Assembly (NCBI GenBank): GCA_013388425.1
Contig: JACADV010000051.1
Location: 1-38,508, forward strand
Direction: 5' to 3'
DNA from: Thermoanaerobaculaceae bacterium
GTDB taxonomy: Bacteria; Acidobacteriota; Thermoanaerobaculia; Thermoanaerobaculales; Thermoanaerobaculaceae
Length of the DNA: 38,508 nucleotides
Shown here: positions 17,266 to 25,496 of the stretch, piece after piece
Layout of the letters: the number at the start of each line of letters is the position of its first letter
Numbering within the stretch: position 1 is the stretch's first letter
Position numbers and translations under genes: made by a program
The notes under the pieces: generated by a model
The model's input: the letters and a program-made list of their open reading frames with translations, nothing else
Databases searched by the model: none
Told to the model about the DNA's origin: nothing

Positions 17266-18622
17266 GGTCACCGTCCTCCTCGCGGCCCTCGCCTTCTGGC
17301 TGCCCCTGCCCTTCGGCAGCGTGGTGGTGTGGGCCCACCTCGTCCTCCAGCTCGGTGCCTTCCTGCTGCTCGCCATGGCTGCCCTCGCCCTCCCGGCGGC
17401 GGCAGCGCCGCGCCGAGCCCTCGTGCCGGCTGCCGCTGTGGCGTCCCTGGCCGTGCTGGCCTTCGCCCAAGCCGCCCCCTGGCCACCCGCTATTGTACGC
17501 ACCCTCTCGCCCGAGCACGCCAGGCTCCAGGAGCAGGCCGCCCGTGGCCTCGCGGCTGCCGGCTCCCCGGCCCACGTGGCGTCCACGTTCTCCCTGGCTC
17601 CGGAGGCCACTCGAGAAGCAGCACTGACCTGGCTGGCCGTGGCTGCCTGTGGGGCGGTGGCGGCTGGCGTGGGTTCGCGACGGCAGGGGCGGCGCGTGCT
17701 CTTCGCCGCCCTCCTCGGCGCGGCCGCGGTGCAGATCGGGCTGGGCACTGCCTGGCTCGCCTCCCGCTCCCAGAGCATCTGGGGCATTGCCGTGGCGGGG
17801 GATCCCACGCGGCTGCGCGGCACCTTTGTCAACGCCGACCACCTGGCGTACCTCTTGGAGCTCTCGTTGGCCGGTGCCTTTGCCTGGGTGTGGTGGGCCC
17901 TGGGGCGGGCTCGCTGGGAGAGCGCCCCGGAACGGCGGGTGCTGCTCGTCGCCCCGCCGATGCTGGCGTGGGTGACGGTGTTCGTGGCGCTGGCGTTCAC
18001 CGGCTCGCGCGCCGGACTCATCGCGGGGCTCTCGGGAACCCTGGCCCAGGGTCTGGCCGTCGCCTCGCTGCGCCGTCGCCTCCGCCTCGGCCTGTCGGGG
18101 TTGCTCGCCGCCGCGGTGGGTCTGGGGGCAGTGGCCGCAGTGTCTGTGCAGCAGGGGCTGGGGCGCTGGCTCGCCACCTCGCAGTACGAGCTCTCCTGGA
18201 GCGACCGGCAGCAGGTGTACGCCCTCACCCTCCAACTCTTCCAGCACTACCCCCTCTTGGGGAGCGGGCTCGCCACGTTTCGGGACGCCTTCCCGGCGGT
18301 CCAGCCACCCGAGCTCGCCGGTGCCTACTGGCACGCCCACAACGACTACGCCGAACTCCTGGCCACCATGGGGGTCGTCGGGACGCTGCTGGCGGTGGTG
18401 GCCGCGGGGGCCGTGGTGCGGGGTCTCGCCCGCTCGCTGGAGCGGGGCCAACGGTCCGAGGACCGCGCTGCGGCCCTGGCAGCCGCCGGCGGCCTGGCCG
18501 CAGTGGCCGTGCACTCCTGCCTCGACTTTGGCCTCTCCATGCCCGCCAACGCCGCCTGGCTAGTGATTCTCCTCTCGGCGGCGCTTGCTGTCCCGCTGCT
18601 GCCACGCAGCGCCCGCGCCTGA
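17222..18622 (+). CDS. O-antigen ligase/polymerase-like membrane protein (Wzy_C family)
   Basis: 466 aa, about ten hydrophobic segments. Hallmarks of the Wzy_C/O-antigen ligase family: a conserved central segment LRGTFVNADHLAYLLELSLAG, GSRAGLIAGLSG, and the large periplasmic loop with YPLLGSGLATFRDAFP and HAHNDYAELLATMGVVG, where His/Asn/Asp residues act in glycan transfer. It polymerises or ligates undecaprenyl-linked glycans at the periplasmic face. ATG 17222 is preferred over the open extension to 17099 because TACAAT sits just upstream and the protein then begins with an Arg-rich tail before TM1. Divergent from the EPS operon, so the two are probably co-regulated. Confidence 0.9.
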   Translation: MADTRDRARRRASFTVTVLLAALAFWLPLPFGSVVVWAHLVLQLGAFLLLAMAALALPAAAAPRRALVPAAAVASLAVLAFAQAAPWPPAIVRTLSPEHARLQEQAARGLAAAGSPAHVASTFSLAPEATREAALTWLAVAACGAVAAGVGSRRQGRRVLFAALLGAAAVQIGLGTAWLASRSQSIWGIAVAGDPTRLRGTFVNADHLAYLLELSLAGAFAWVWWALGRARWESAPERRVLLVAPPMLAWVTVFVALAFTGSRAGLIAGLSGTLAQGLAVASLRRRLRLGLSGLLAAAVGLGAVAAVSVQQGLGRWLATSQYELSWSDRQQVYALTLQLFQHYPLLGSGLATFRDAFPAVQPPELAGAYWHAHNDYAELLATMGVVGTLLAVVAAGAVVRGLARSLERGQRSEDRAAALAAAGGLAAVAVHSCLDFGLSMPANAAWLVILLSAALAVPLLPRSARA

Positions 18623-18646
18623 GGGCCGACCACTGTTGCGGTCGCC

Positions 18647-20308
18647 TCACGGCGGGGAGGGTGCCGTGCACCACACCGCGCCTGGCGCCACCCTCCCCCC
18701 TGCCACCGCCTCCACCTCCACGAGGTGCAAACCTGCCGGCAGAGCGGTGGCGATGACCACCTGGCCGCCGCTCCTCACCGGCGCCAGCTCCACCCCCCGC
18801 CCGTCCAGGCGCACCGCCACCACCGCACCCCCTGGCGGCGCCTGGTCGATGCCACAGGTGAGGCCCGCCGGCGCAGCCGAGGCAAGCAGCAGATCCAGCC
18901 GCGCCACGCCACGATGCCAGCGCCAGGCGGTGGCGGGCCAGCTCTCGGCTGCCAGCGCTGCCCGCTGCGCCGCCGCCTCCCTGGCGGCTGCCTCGTCGCC
19001 CGCGGCACGGGCCACCAGCCAGGCCACATCCGCCCAGAGGACGCCGCGCCACGACCGGTGCACCGAGGCCAAGGTTGCCTGGGCTGCTCGCCACTCGCCC
19101 CTGGCCGCGAGATGGCGCGCCTTGGCCAGCAGGTAAGGCGCCCACGCCTCAAGGGTGGTGGCCTCGCTGCGCCGCTCTCGCAGCTCGGCCCCCGCCACAT
19201 CCCCTGCCGCCAGCGCCGCCAGCGCAGCGGAGGCGGGCTCCACCTCCGTGGCCGCCGTGGCCAGGCGTGCCAGCACCGGCGCCGGTAGCCGTTCCACCCC
19301 CCGCACCACCCCCTCCAGCGCCCACTCCAGCCACGCGGCCGCTGCCCCGCCGGTGTGTGCATCCACGGGCCCCGCGGGAGCGATCTCCAGCGCCGTCGTG
19401 AGCACGCCAGCAAAGGCCACGTCGGGGGGGGCGGTGCGCACCACCTGCCAGCACAAACCCCTGGCCCCGGCCGCATCCCCCCCTTGCACGCGCTCCCGCG
19501 CCTCCTCCACCGCGGCGCGTAGCTCCCTCTCCAGAGCAACGAGGCGGCGGCGGTGCGCCTCGCAGTACGCCGACCAGTCCCGACGCTGGGCACAGGCCCC
19601 AGCTACCGTAGCCCAGGCCGAGGCCGTGTCGGGAACAGCGCCAAACGCCGTCGAGCCCCCCCCCGCGATGCGCAGCCACGGCCCGGCCAACGCTGCTAAG
19701 GTGACGGGATCGCCAAACGCTTCCCGGAGGAAGGTGAGCTGGGCCGCTCGCTCCCCCTCCTCCAGCACCGGCCACCGCTCCAGCGCCGCCACAGCCAGGA
19801 GCCGCATTGCCTCTGGCTGGGCGGGCGCCAGCGCGCGCGCCAGCTGCAACGGGGTCTCCCAGGCGGTGGGGAGAGGGATCGCCCCCTCGGGAGCGAACGC
19901 TCGCCACAGGTAGAGGGTGCCGCCCAGCACCATGGCTGCCTCGCCGCACGCCGGGCGGTGCGCCCACACGCTCCCGGCCAAATCGCGGGCGACCTCCAGC
20001 TTTTCCCCCTCCCGCGCCACCTCCCGCGCCGCCTCGGCCAGGGGCAGCCGCGCAATTTGCCGGCGGTCGCTCACCTCGGCCAGGAGCACGCGCGCCAGGG
20101 CCAGTGCCGCGCGACGGGCGTCCGGCTCGCGGACGATCCCCAGGGCCAGTGGCGCCTGCCGCTGAGGTATGCCAAAGGCGGCTGCCTGCACTTCCACCGC
20201 TGCCTTATCCCGGCGCCACCCCTGGTAGAGGAGCAGCGCCAGCAAGGCAAGACCACCGGACACTCCAGCGATCACGGCGCGGCGCAGGGTTTCTCCCGCG
20301 GCTAGCAT
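18647..20308 (-). CDS. Membrane-anchored Ala-rich helical-repeat protein, unknown function
   Basis: 553 aa, not recognised as a named family. One N-terminal TM (AVIAGVSGGLALLALLLYQGW, about 11-31) anchors a long helical body rich in Ala/Arg/Glu that looks like degenerate TPR repeats (REAARQRAAL-type pairs near 440-470). The last ~80 residues switch to beta strands (GAVVAVRLDGRGVEL, GGQVVIATALPAGLHLVEVE). It converges with the O-antigen-ligase-like gene (24 bp apart) and diverges from the second one at 20394, so a scaffold role in polysaccharide assembly is plausible. ATG 20308 is the first in-frame start after the divergent promoter region; the frame is open to 20674. Confidence 0.75.
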   Translation of the reverse strand: MLAAGETLRRAVIAGVSGGLALLALLLYQGWRRDKAAVEVQAAAFGIPQRQAPLALGIVREPDARRAALALARVLLAEVSDRRQIARLPLAEAAREVAREGEKLEVARDLAGSVWAHRPACGEAAMVLGGTLYLWRAFAPEGAIPLPTAWETPLQLARALAPAQPEAMRLLAVAALERWPVLEEGERAAQLTFLREAFGDPVTLAALAGPWLRIAGGGSTAFGAVPDTASAWATVAGACAQRRDWSAYCEAHRRRLVALERELRAAVEEARERVQGGDAAGARGLCWQVVRTAPPDVAFAGVLTTALEIAPAGPVDAHTGGAAAAWLEWALEGVVRGVERLPAPVLARLATAATEVEPASAALAALAAGDVAGAELRERRSEATTLEAWAPYLLAKARHLAARGEWRAAQATLASVHRSWRGVLWADVAWLVARAAGDEAAAREAAAQRAALAAESWPATAWRWHRGVARLDLLLASAAPAGLTCGIDQAPPGGAVVAVRLDGRGVELAPVRSGGQVVIATALPAGLHLVEVEAVAGGRVAPGAVWCTAPSPP

Positions 20309-20379
20309 GACCCGCCCCGCACGGCCTGACCGTCCATGCCTCCTCACTCTAGCGCACGCGGGCACGACACGGTTGCCGC

Positions 20380-20385
20380 TATACT
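20380..20385 (+). promoter_or_regulatory. -10 element TATACT between divergent genes
   Basis: TATACT on the plus strand lies 8 nt before an in-frame GTG (20394) with no ribosome-binding site between. On the other strand the same bases read AGTATAG, giving a CAGTAT hexamer facing the gene at 20308. No obvious -35. Confidence 0.4.
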
Positions 20386-20393
20386 GGCTGGCG

Positions 20394-22283
20394 GTGCGTT
20401 CCAGGCAAGGACGCGTGGCGGAACCGGGGGTGTTTGCGGAGCAGGGGCGGTCGCGCCTGGAGCACGGTGGAAAGAGCGTGGCAGCAACAGCAGGAACGAA
20501 GGGCAGCGCGCAGGAGCGTTGGGGGGATGTGCAGCCATCACGGGGGGCCGCCGTCGCCCTGGCCGTGGGCGCTGCCGGCATCGTGCTTGTGCCGTACGCC
20601 ACCACCACCTTTCCCCATCGGCTCGCCCTGGTGATCCAGGCCTGCCTCATCCTCGCCTGCACTGGCCTCGCCACGGTGGCGGGGGTCGTGTACCGTGGGT
20701 GGTGGCAGCGGCTCGTCGCCGTGCCTGGAGCCGTGCGGGCGGGGGTGGTGCTCTACGCTGCCACTGCCGTGGCCGCAGCGCTGGTCGCAGCCGTGCGCGG
20801 CAACGAACCCTCGCTCCTTGCTGGCCAGCTCCTCTCCCTGGGGCTCCTGCCCCTGGGCTTCCTTGCCGGTGCCAGCAACCCTTCCCGGCAACGGGCAGTG
20901 GTGCTGGCCTGGTCGCTGGCTGCAGCGGGGGGGGTGGCGGCCCTCCTCCACTTTGCCCACTGGGCGATGAGGCTCCGGCAGGGACAGCCGGTGATGCGGC
21001 TTTACATGGGCAACAGCGTGTCCTTGACCGGCGCCTCGCTGCTGCTGCTCCTGCTCGCCCTGGCGCTGGCAGCTGGGCACCGCTCCTGGCGGCGAACGGT
21101 GGCAGCGGCCGTGGCGGGGGTAGTGGCCCTCTTCATCGTGGGTTCGGGCACGCGATCGTTGTGGCTGGTGTCGCTGCTCGCTCTGGCGATGCTGGCCGTG
21201 CTGGCGCGGGTGTGGCGGGTGCTGGCCCAGCGGGGCGTGCGTGCCGTCGTGGCGGCCGTGCTCGTGGTGGGCGGTGCCGCAGCCGGAGGTGCCCACCTGT
21301 GGTGGCGCATCCCGCGCCGCAACCTCCTCCCCGATGCCGCCACCCTAGCCCCGCCGCTGTGGCGCTTCGAGCGGGGCAGCCGCCTCGCGCTCGTGGCGGC
21401 TGGCAGTGGCGTGGAACCGGCGTTGTCCTGGAGTGTGCCGCAGCGCAAGGGACAGTTCTTCGCCACCCAGCCCTGGTGGCTGGAGGGGGGACGCCTGTAC
21501 CGCTTTTCTCTCCAGGTCCGCAGCGACGGCACGGGCGTGGGCCGTTTCGGCCTCGCCACCCGGCTCGATCCACGCACCGTTTGCCAGTGGCGGCTCGAGG
21601 ACCTCCCCGCCAACCCAGGCTGGAGGAAAGTTCAGGTGCTGCTGGCGGCCGAGCACGATCTGGCCGTGCAAGTGCTCCTGGGAACCCAGGACGGCGCCTC
21701 GGGAACCTGGACCGTCAAGGATGTGCGCCTGGAGGTCCTGCCCCTGCCAGCTGTGGCCTCGCTCCAGCGCCAGCTGGAGTACCTGGGTAGCCGCCTCCGC
21801 ACGACGGTGGACATCTTCGAAAAGGGCCCGGAGGAAGGCGACGAAAATGCCGCCTTCCGCCTCCAGGAGTCGCTGGCCGTGTGGCGACAGTTCTGGCAGT
21901 CGCCGGTGGACGCGAAGATCTTTGGGCACGGCCTGGGGGCTCGCTACGACTTTCGCGCCTGGGGGTGGAGCGACACCGGCCGGCGCGTGTTTGTGGACCG
22001 CCCCAACTACATCCACAACTTTTACGCCTTCCTCCTGCTCAAGACGGGTTTTGTGGGCAGCGCCGCCGTGCTGGCAGCGCTGGGGTTGTGGTTTGAGGCG
22101 CTGCGTCGGGCAGCTCGGCGGGCTTCCGAGCCAACTTCGCGGTGGTTGGCGACGGCAGTCCTCGTCGGGCTGGTGGCGTACTCAGTTTGGAGCCTCGTCT
22201 GCCCCGAGATTCTCGACTTCCGCATCGCCCCGCTCTGGGGGCTACTCCTGGGCGCCCTCTCCGACAGCCACACCGGGGCATGA
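20394..22283 (+). CDS. Second O-antigen ligase/polymerase-like membrane protein with a beta-rich insert
   Basis: 629 aa if GTG 20394 is used. About ten TM segments, interrupted by a ~150-residue soluble insert (about 21310-21760; residues 305-455) with strand-rich sequence such as WWLEGGRLYRFSLQVRSDG and TWTVKDVRLEVLPLP, like a carbohydrate-binding jelly roll. The Wzy_C loop follows: KIFGHGLGARYDF and NYIHNFYAFLLLKTGFVG. Predicted to polymerise or ligate a lipid-linked glycan in the periplasm. The start is uncertain: ATG 20307 is open, GTG 20394 follows a TATACT box by 8 nt, and GTG 20478 has a weak GGTGGAAAG site. Confidence 0.82.
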   Translation: MRSRQGRVAEPGVFAEQGRSRLEHGGKSVAATAGTKGSAQERWGDVQPSRGAAVALAVGAAGIVLVPYATTTFPHRLALVIQACLILACTGLATVAGVVYRGWWQRLVAVPGAVRAGVVLYAATAVAAALVAAVRGNEPSLLAGQLLSLGLLPLGFLAGASNPSRQRAVVLAWSLAAAGGVAALLHFAHWAMRLRQGQPVMRLYMGNSVSLTGASLLLLLLALALAAGHRSWRRTVAAAVAGVVALFIVGSGTRSLWLVSLLALAMLAVLARVWRVLAQRGVRAVVAAVLVVGGAAAGGAHLWWRIPRRNLLPDAATLAPPLWRFERGSRLALVAAGSGVEPALSWSVPQRKGQFFATQPWWLEGGRLYRFSLQVRSDGTGVGRFGLATRLDPRTVCQWRLEDLPANPGWRKVQVLLAAEHDLAVQVLLGTQDGASGTWTVKDVRLEVLPLPAVASLQRQLEYLGSRLRTTVDIFEKGPEEGDENAAFRLQESLAVWRQFWQSPVDAKIFGHGLGARYDFRAWGWSDTGRRVFVDRPNYIHNFYAFLLLKTGFVGSAAVLAALGLWFEALRRAARRASEPTSRWLATAVLVGLVAYSVWSLVCPEILDFRIAPLWGLLLGALSDSHTGA

Positions 22284-22308
22284 CGCCCGTGGGGTGGTCG
22301 GCGCCGCC

Positions 22309-22451
22309 TGCCAGCAATGCCGAGACCCTTCGGCGCTGGCGCGCCTCAGGGTGACGGGGGAAAGGGTTGCGCCTCAGGGTGACGGGGCAGAAAATGCAGT
22401 CATCCTGAGGCCGCGCAGCGGCCGAAGGATCCCGTCATTCCTGGAGCGCCG
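22309..22451. repeat. REP-like palindromic repeat, copy 1
   Basis: Intergenic. The unit at 22399-22451 shares a 39-base identical block with 23473-23511, then CTGGAGCGCCG in both. Upstream, 22309-22356 resembles the opposite arm of copy 2 (GCCAGCA.TG.CG..A.CCTTC...CCTCAGG.TGAC), and a shorter partial arm with GCCTCAGGGTGAC lies near 22370-22387. The arms are thus in reversed order compared with copy 2. It fills most of the 270-bp gap 22284-22553. Confidence 0.85.
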
Positions 22452-22553
22452 GCTTCGCGCACCCGAGCTGCGCAGGGAGCACGCCGGCACGAGGGCCAAC
22501 CGGCCACCGGTGACGAGCACGAGGTAGCGTCCCGACGGCGTTACACCGCCCCC

Positions 22554-23402
22554 TCAGGGAAGGGTGAGTCGCAGCGCCACCGTCCCCTCGCCGACAGCCA
22601 CCTCCCAGCGCCCGTAGCGTTGCCCCGACGCCCCCAAACGCGTGCCCACCCACCACCCGAGCACTGCGGAAAACCCCACGTCGGCCAGGAAGTGCTGACG
22701 GTCCGCCACCCGCGACAGGGCCACGCCGCTCGCCAGCGCCGGGAAAACCCACCGCAGCTTCCAGGTGGAGCAGGTGGCGTAGGCCACTCCGGCTGCCGCA
22801 AAGGCGTGCGCCGCGTGGGAGGAAGGGAACGAGCTTCCGCCCCGCCCGAACTCCCCCTCGTGGGGGGAGCCCGGGCGCGAGCGGCCCCGGGCTCGCTGCA
22901 GCCCCGCCACCAACGCCGAGGAGAGGAGATTGGCCTCCAGGAACGAAACCCCTGCAGACGCCCAGCGACTCTCGTGCGTCGCCAATCCCCACGCCAGGAG
23001 ACCAGCCCCCGCCAGGTTGCCCACCCGGTACCGACCCAGCGGTTCGAAGCGGGAGAGAGCCGCGGGGGCGTGGCGAGCGAAACTTGCCGAGGCGTGCCGA
23101 TCCACCTGGCTCGCGGCCAAAGTGCTGGCGAGGGCGACCAGCAGGGCGGGTGCCTCCTGCCGCTGCGGCACCAGCGCCTTGGCATCCTCGGCAAAGCGCT
23201 CCACAGCCACAAACGGGGGCGCAGCCACCAACACTAGCGCCACGAGGTAGGCCGTCACGTCCAGCTCCAGCTCCAGCTTGCCACGAACCCGGGGACTGGG
23301 GACGCCACGGCTAGCTGCCCCCCACCTGCCCCCCACCCGGCCGTCGTGCCGTCCCGCACACGCGGCAGATGCCAAAGTACCTCCTGCCCATCCGGGTCCC
23401 AT
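22554..23402 (-). CDS. PAP2-superfamily membrane phosphatase
   Basis: About 282 aa. PAP2 (phosphatidic acid phosphatase type 2) motifs in order: R-x6-RP in LQRARGRSRPG, the PSSH motif in SFPSSHAAHAFAAAG, and SR-x5-H-x3-D in SRVADRQHFLADVG, with hydrophobic segments between. Family members dephosphorylate lipid phosphates, including undecaprenyl diphosphate, at the periplasmic face, which would recycle the carrier used by the nearby polysaccharide genes (inference). Start is uncertain: ATG 23402 has a GGAAGGGG site; GTG 23258 has GGAG six nt upstream and begins right at the first TM. The open frame to 23546 runs into the repeat element and is not supported. Confidence 0.85.
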   Translation of the reverse strand: MGPGWAGGTLASAACAGRHDGRVGGRWGAASRGVPSPRVRGKLELELDVTAYLVALVLVAAPPFVAVERFAEDAKALVPQRQEAPALLVALASTLAASQVDRHASASFARHAPAALSRFEPLGRYRVGNLAGAGLLAWGLATHESRWASAGVSFLEANLLSSALVAGLQRARGRSRPGSPHEGEFGRGGSSFPSSHAAHAFAAAGVAYATCSTWKLRWVFPALASGVALSRVADRQHFLADVGFSAVLGWWVGTRLGASGQRYGRWEVAVGEGTVALRLTLP

Positions 23403-23472
23403 GCTACCCCTTCCCAGGCACAGCGAACCTCCACCCGCCCTGCCGCCGTCCTCAGGCCGGTCCTTCCCTTCC

Positions 23473-23588
23473 GTCATCCTGAGGCCGCGCAGCGGCCGAA
23501 GGATCCCGTCAAATCTGGAGCGCCGCGGGTGGCGCCCTGCCAGCACTGTCGGGATCCTTCAGCGGCCTGCGGCCGCCTCAGGATGACA
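23473..23588. repeat. REP-like palindromic repeat, copy 2 (complete inverted pair)
   Basis: Left arm 23473-23508 (GTCATCCTGAGGCC...GAAGGATCCCG) is matched by a reverse-complement right arm at about 23550-23587 (CGGGATCCTTCAGCGGCC...CTCAGGATGAC), with about 40 bases between. The same unit occurs at 22399, so this is a dispersed family rather than a local hairpin. Confidence 0.9.
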
Positions 23589-23933
23589 CAGAGAGATCGG
23601 CGGCTCAGGAGGAGCGGAAAGAAGGAGACCGCCGGGATCGCCGGCGGTCTTGCTTTCAGAGAGAGGCGCCGAGGGAGTTTTGGTAGGATGATTCGGTAGG
23701 CTCCGTTTGGCAGGACAGGTTTGGAAGGTTTCGTGTCGATTGGCTTCCTTGACTGGCCCTCGGCGTCGCGCTCTCTGCATTCCTCCTGCCGTCAGTTGAA
23801 GCAATCGTCATGCCATGTCTGGGGCCGTTCCCAAAATCGCGACGCCGTCATCGTGTCGCGCACTGCCCTCGCTGGTGGACAGCGAAGCCTCCCCTTGCCC
23901 CGCTCCGCCAGGCTCCTGCGGTACCATCGCGCG
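23589..23933. other. Intergenic leader region without a supported gene
   Basis: About 345 bp, less GC-rich than its surroundings. It contains the perfect hairpin at 23626-23650 and, close to the next gene, a TACCAT hexamer (23922-23927) 6 nt before ATG 23934. The frame of the downstream gene is open through part of it (from 23721), but that extension has no hydrophobic or conserved character. Confidence 0.5.
23626..23657 (+). terminator. Terminator-like hairpin with no obvious upstream gene
   Basis: Perfect 10-bp stem (AGACCGCCGG at 23626-23635, CCGGCGGTCT at 23641-23650), loop GATCG, followed by TGCTTTC; on the minus strand it is followed by CCTTCTTTCC, so it could work both ways. No plus-strand gene ends nearby, and on the minus strand it lies upstream of the PAP2 gene. 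Confidence 0.5.
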
Positions 23934-25496
23934 ATGCCCGAGAAACCGACACGGCACGGGCTCGTGGTGGTGGCACTGGCCGCGCTCGCGGCGGTGGCCA
24001 TGGTTGCTGTGCCTCTCCTGCCCCGTGGCACCGACGTCTACCCCCACGTGCTCTGGACCTGGCAGGTGCAGCGCTGCCTCGCCGCCGGGGCCCTCCCCGT
24101 CTGGTTGCCCGACCTCAACGCCGGCTTCGGCTCCCCCGGCATTCGCCTCTACTCCCCCCTGGGCCCGCTCCTCTCGGGCGCCCTCGCCCTCGCCCTCGGC
24201 GACGTGGGTCGGGGCATCCGGGCCGCCCTGGTGTTGGCGGCGGGAGCCCTCATCCTGGTCGCCCGTCGCTACCGGCTCCTGTGGGCCGCCCCTCTCCTCC
24301 TCCTCTCGCCCACGGTGGTGTTCGAGGCTGCCTTCCGGTTCCCGGTCTCGCAGCTCCTGGCCTTGCCGCTCCTCTTCCTCGTCCTGCTCCGCGCTGCCAG
24401 CGAGGAGGAGCCCACCTGGGACGTGACCGCAGTGCTGCTGGCCTGTCTCTGGCTGCTGCACGCCTTGAGTGCCGCCCTCGCCCTCCCCCTGGTGGCGCTG
24501 CTGTCCGCCCGCTCCTGGCGACGCCTCTGGCACTTTGCCCTGGCCAGCCTCACCGCCGCAGCTCTGGCGGCCTGGCACTGGCTCCCACTTGTGGCCGAAA
24601 CCCGCGGTGGTACCTTTGCCGCAGCCCTCACCAGCGGCGACCTGCACCCCCTGCGCAACCTCCTCGGCACCCCCGGAGCCCACGTGGTGGACCACAACAT
24701 GGCCCTCGGCTGGGCCGCCGTGGGCATCCTCGCGGCGCTGCTCATCGGTGGCGTTTGCCGCACGCTCCCGGCCCTCCTCGCCGCTGGCTGCGTGTTCATG
24801 GCGTCGCTCCTGGCCACGCCGCTGTGGACCTGGCTGCCCATCCTGTCGTGGTTCCAGCTGCCGTGGCGCTGGCTCCTCCCCGCTACCGTGCTGGCCCTCA
24901 TTGCCCTGGGCCAGGCGCCGACCCGGCGGCGAGCTGCAGCCGCCGCCGCGCTCCTCGCCCCCCTCCTGGCGCCCCCACCAGCCTCTCTCGTCCCAGCCCC
25001 GGCCCTGGGCGCCCGCACCAACTGGGTGGAAGCCGGCCAACGGGTCTTTGCCAGCTTCGAGGGGAACCCGCTGCTCGTTGATGTCATCGAGCACCGCCCC
25101 GAGTGGTGGTCGGAGCTAGGTCCCACCATCCAGCGGTTCGGCGACCGCCCGCTGCTCCTCGTGCCTGCTACCGCGGGTCGGGTTCGGATCCTCGAACAGC
25201 GTGTCACCGCTCGCACGTTCACCCTGGAGCTCTCACGGCCGGCCCTGCTGGCCCTGCGGGTGCTCTTCGATCCGCACTTTCGCGCCGAGCTGGACGAGCT
25301 GCCGACGCCAGTGGAGCGACGGGGAGCCGCCGTGGCCGTGGCAGTGCCGCCGGGACGGCACACCCTCCGTGTGTTCTGGGCCCTCGACGCCGCCTCGCGC
25401 CTGGGGGGGGTGGTGTCCCTGCTGACGGCTACCGCTCTGCTGGCGTACCGGCTCCACGGGCGCCGCCGCCGCGCCCCTGCCCCACCCCCCCCTTGA
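23934..25496 (+). CDS. Multi-pass membrane protein, PTPS_related / GT-C glycosyltransferase-like
   Basis: 520 aa, around 10 TM segments. The N-terminal periplasmic loop TDVYPHVLWTWQVQRCLAAG...WLPDLNAGFGSPGIRLYSPLGP matches the signature of the 6-pyruvoyl-tetrahydropterin-synthase-related membrane family (PF10131), which resembles GT-C glycosyltransferases; the Asp in TDVYPH sits where GT-C enzymes have their catalytic acid. The C-terminal ~120 residues are soluble and beta-rich (VRILEQRVTARTFTLELSRPA). The substrate is unknown, perhaps a lipid-linked sugar in keeping with the EPS region. ATG 23934 is chosen over the open frame to 23721. The 3' end overlaps the convergent XdhC gene by 68 bp. 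Confidence 0.82.
   Translation: MPEKPTRHGLVVVALAALAAVAMVAVPLLPRGTDVYPHVLWTWQVQRCLAAGALPVWLPDLNAGFGSPGIRLYSPLGPLLSGALALALGDVGRGIRAALVLAAGALILVARRYRLLWAAPLLLLSPTVVFEAAFRFPVSQLLALPLLFLVLLRAASEEEPTWDVTAVLLACLWLLHALSAALALPLVALLSARSWRRLWHFALASLTAAALAAWHWLPLVAETRGGTFAAALTSGDLHPLRNLLGTPGAHVVDHNMALGWAAVGILAALLIGGVCRTLPALLAAGCVFMASLLATPLWTWLPILSWFQLPWRWLLPATVLALIALGQAPTRRRAAAAAALLAPLLAPPPASLVPAPALGARTNWVEAGQRVFASFEGNPLLVDVIEHRPEWWSELGPTIQRFGDRPLLLVPATAGRVRILEQRVTARTFTLELSRPALLALRVLFDPHFRAELDELPTPVERRGAAVAVAVPPGRHTLRVFWALDAASRLGGVVSLLTATALLAYRLHGRRRRAPAPPPP

Noticed and set aside
23721-23933. Longer N-terminus for the GT-C-like membrane protein
   Set aside because: The extra ~70 residues are Ser/Arg-rich with no hydrophobic or conserved segment, whereas ATG 23934 begins with a short basic stretch followed at once by TM1, as expected.
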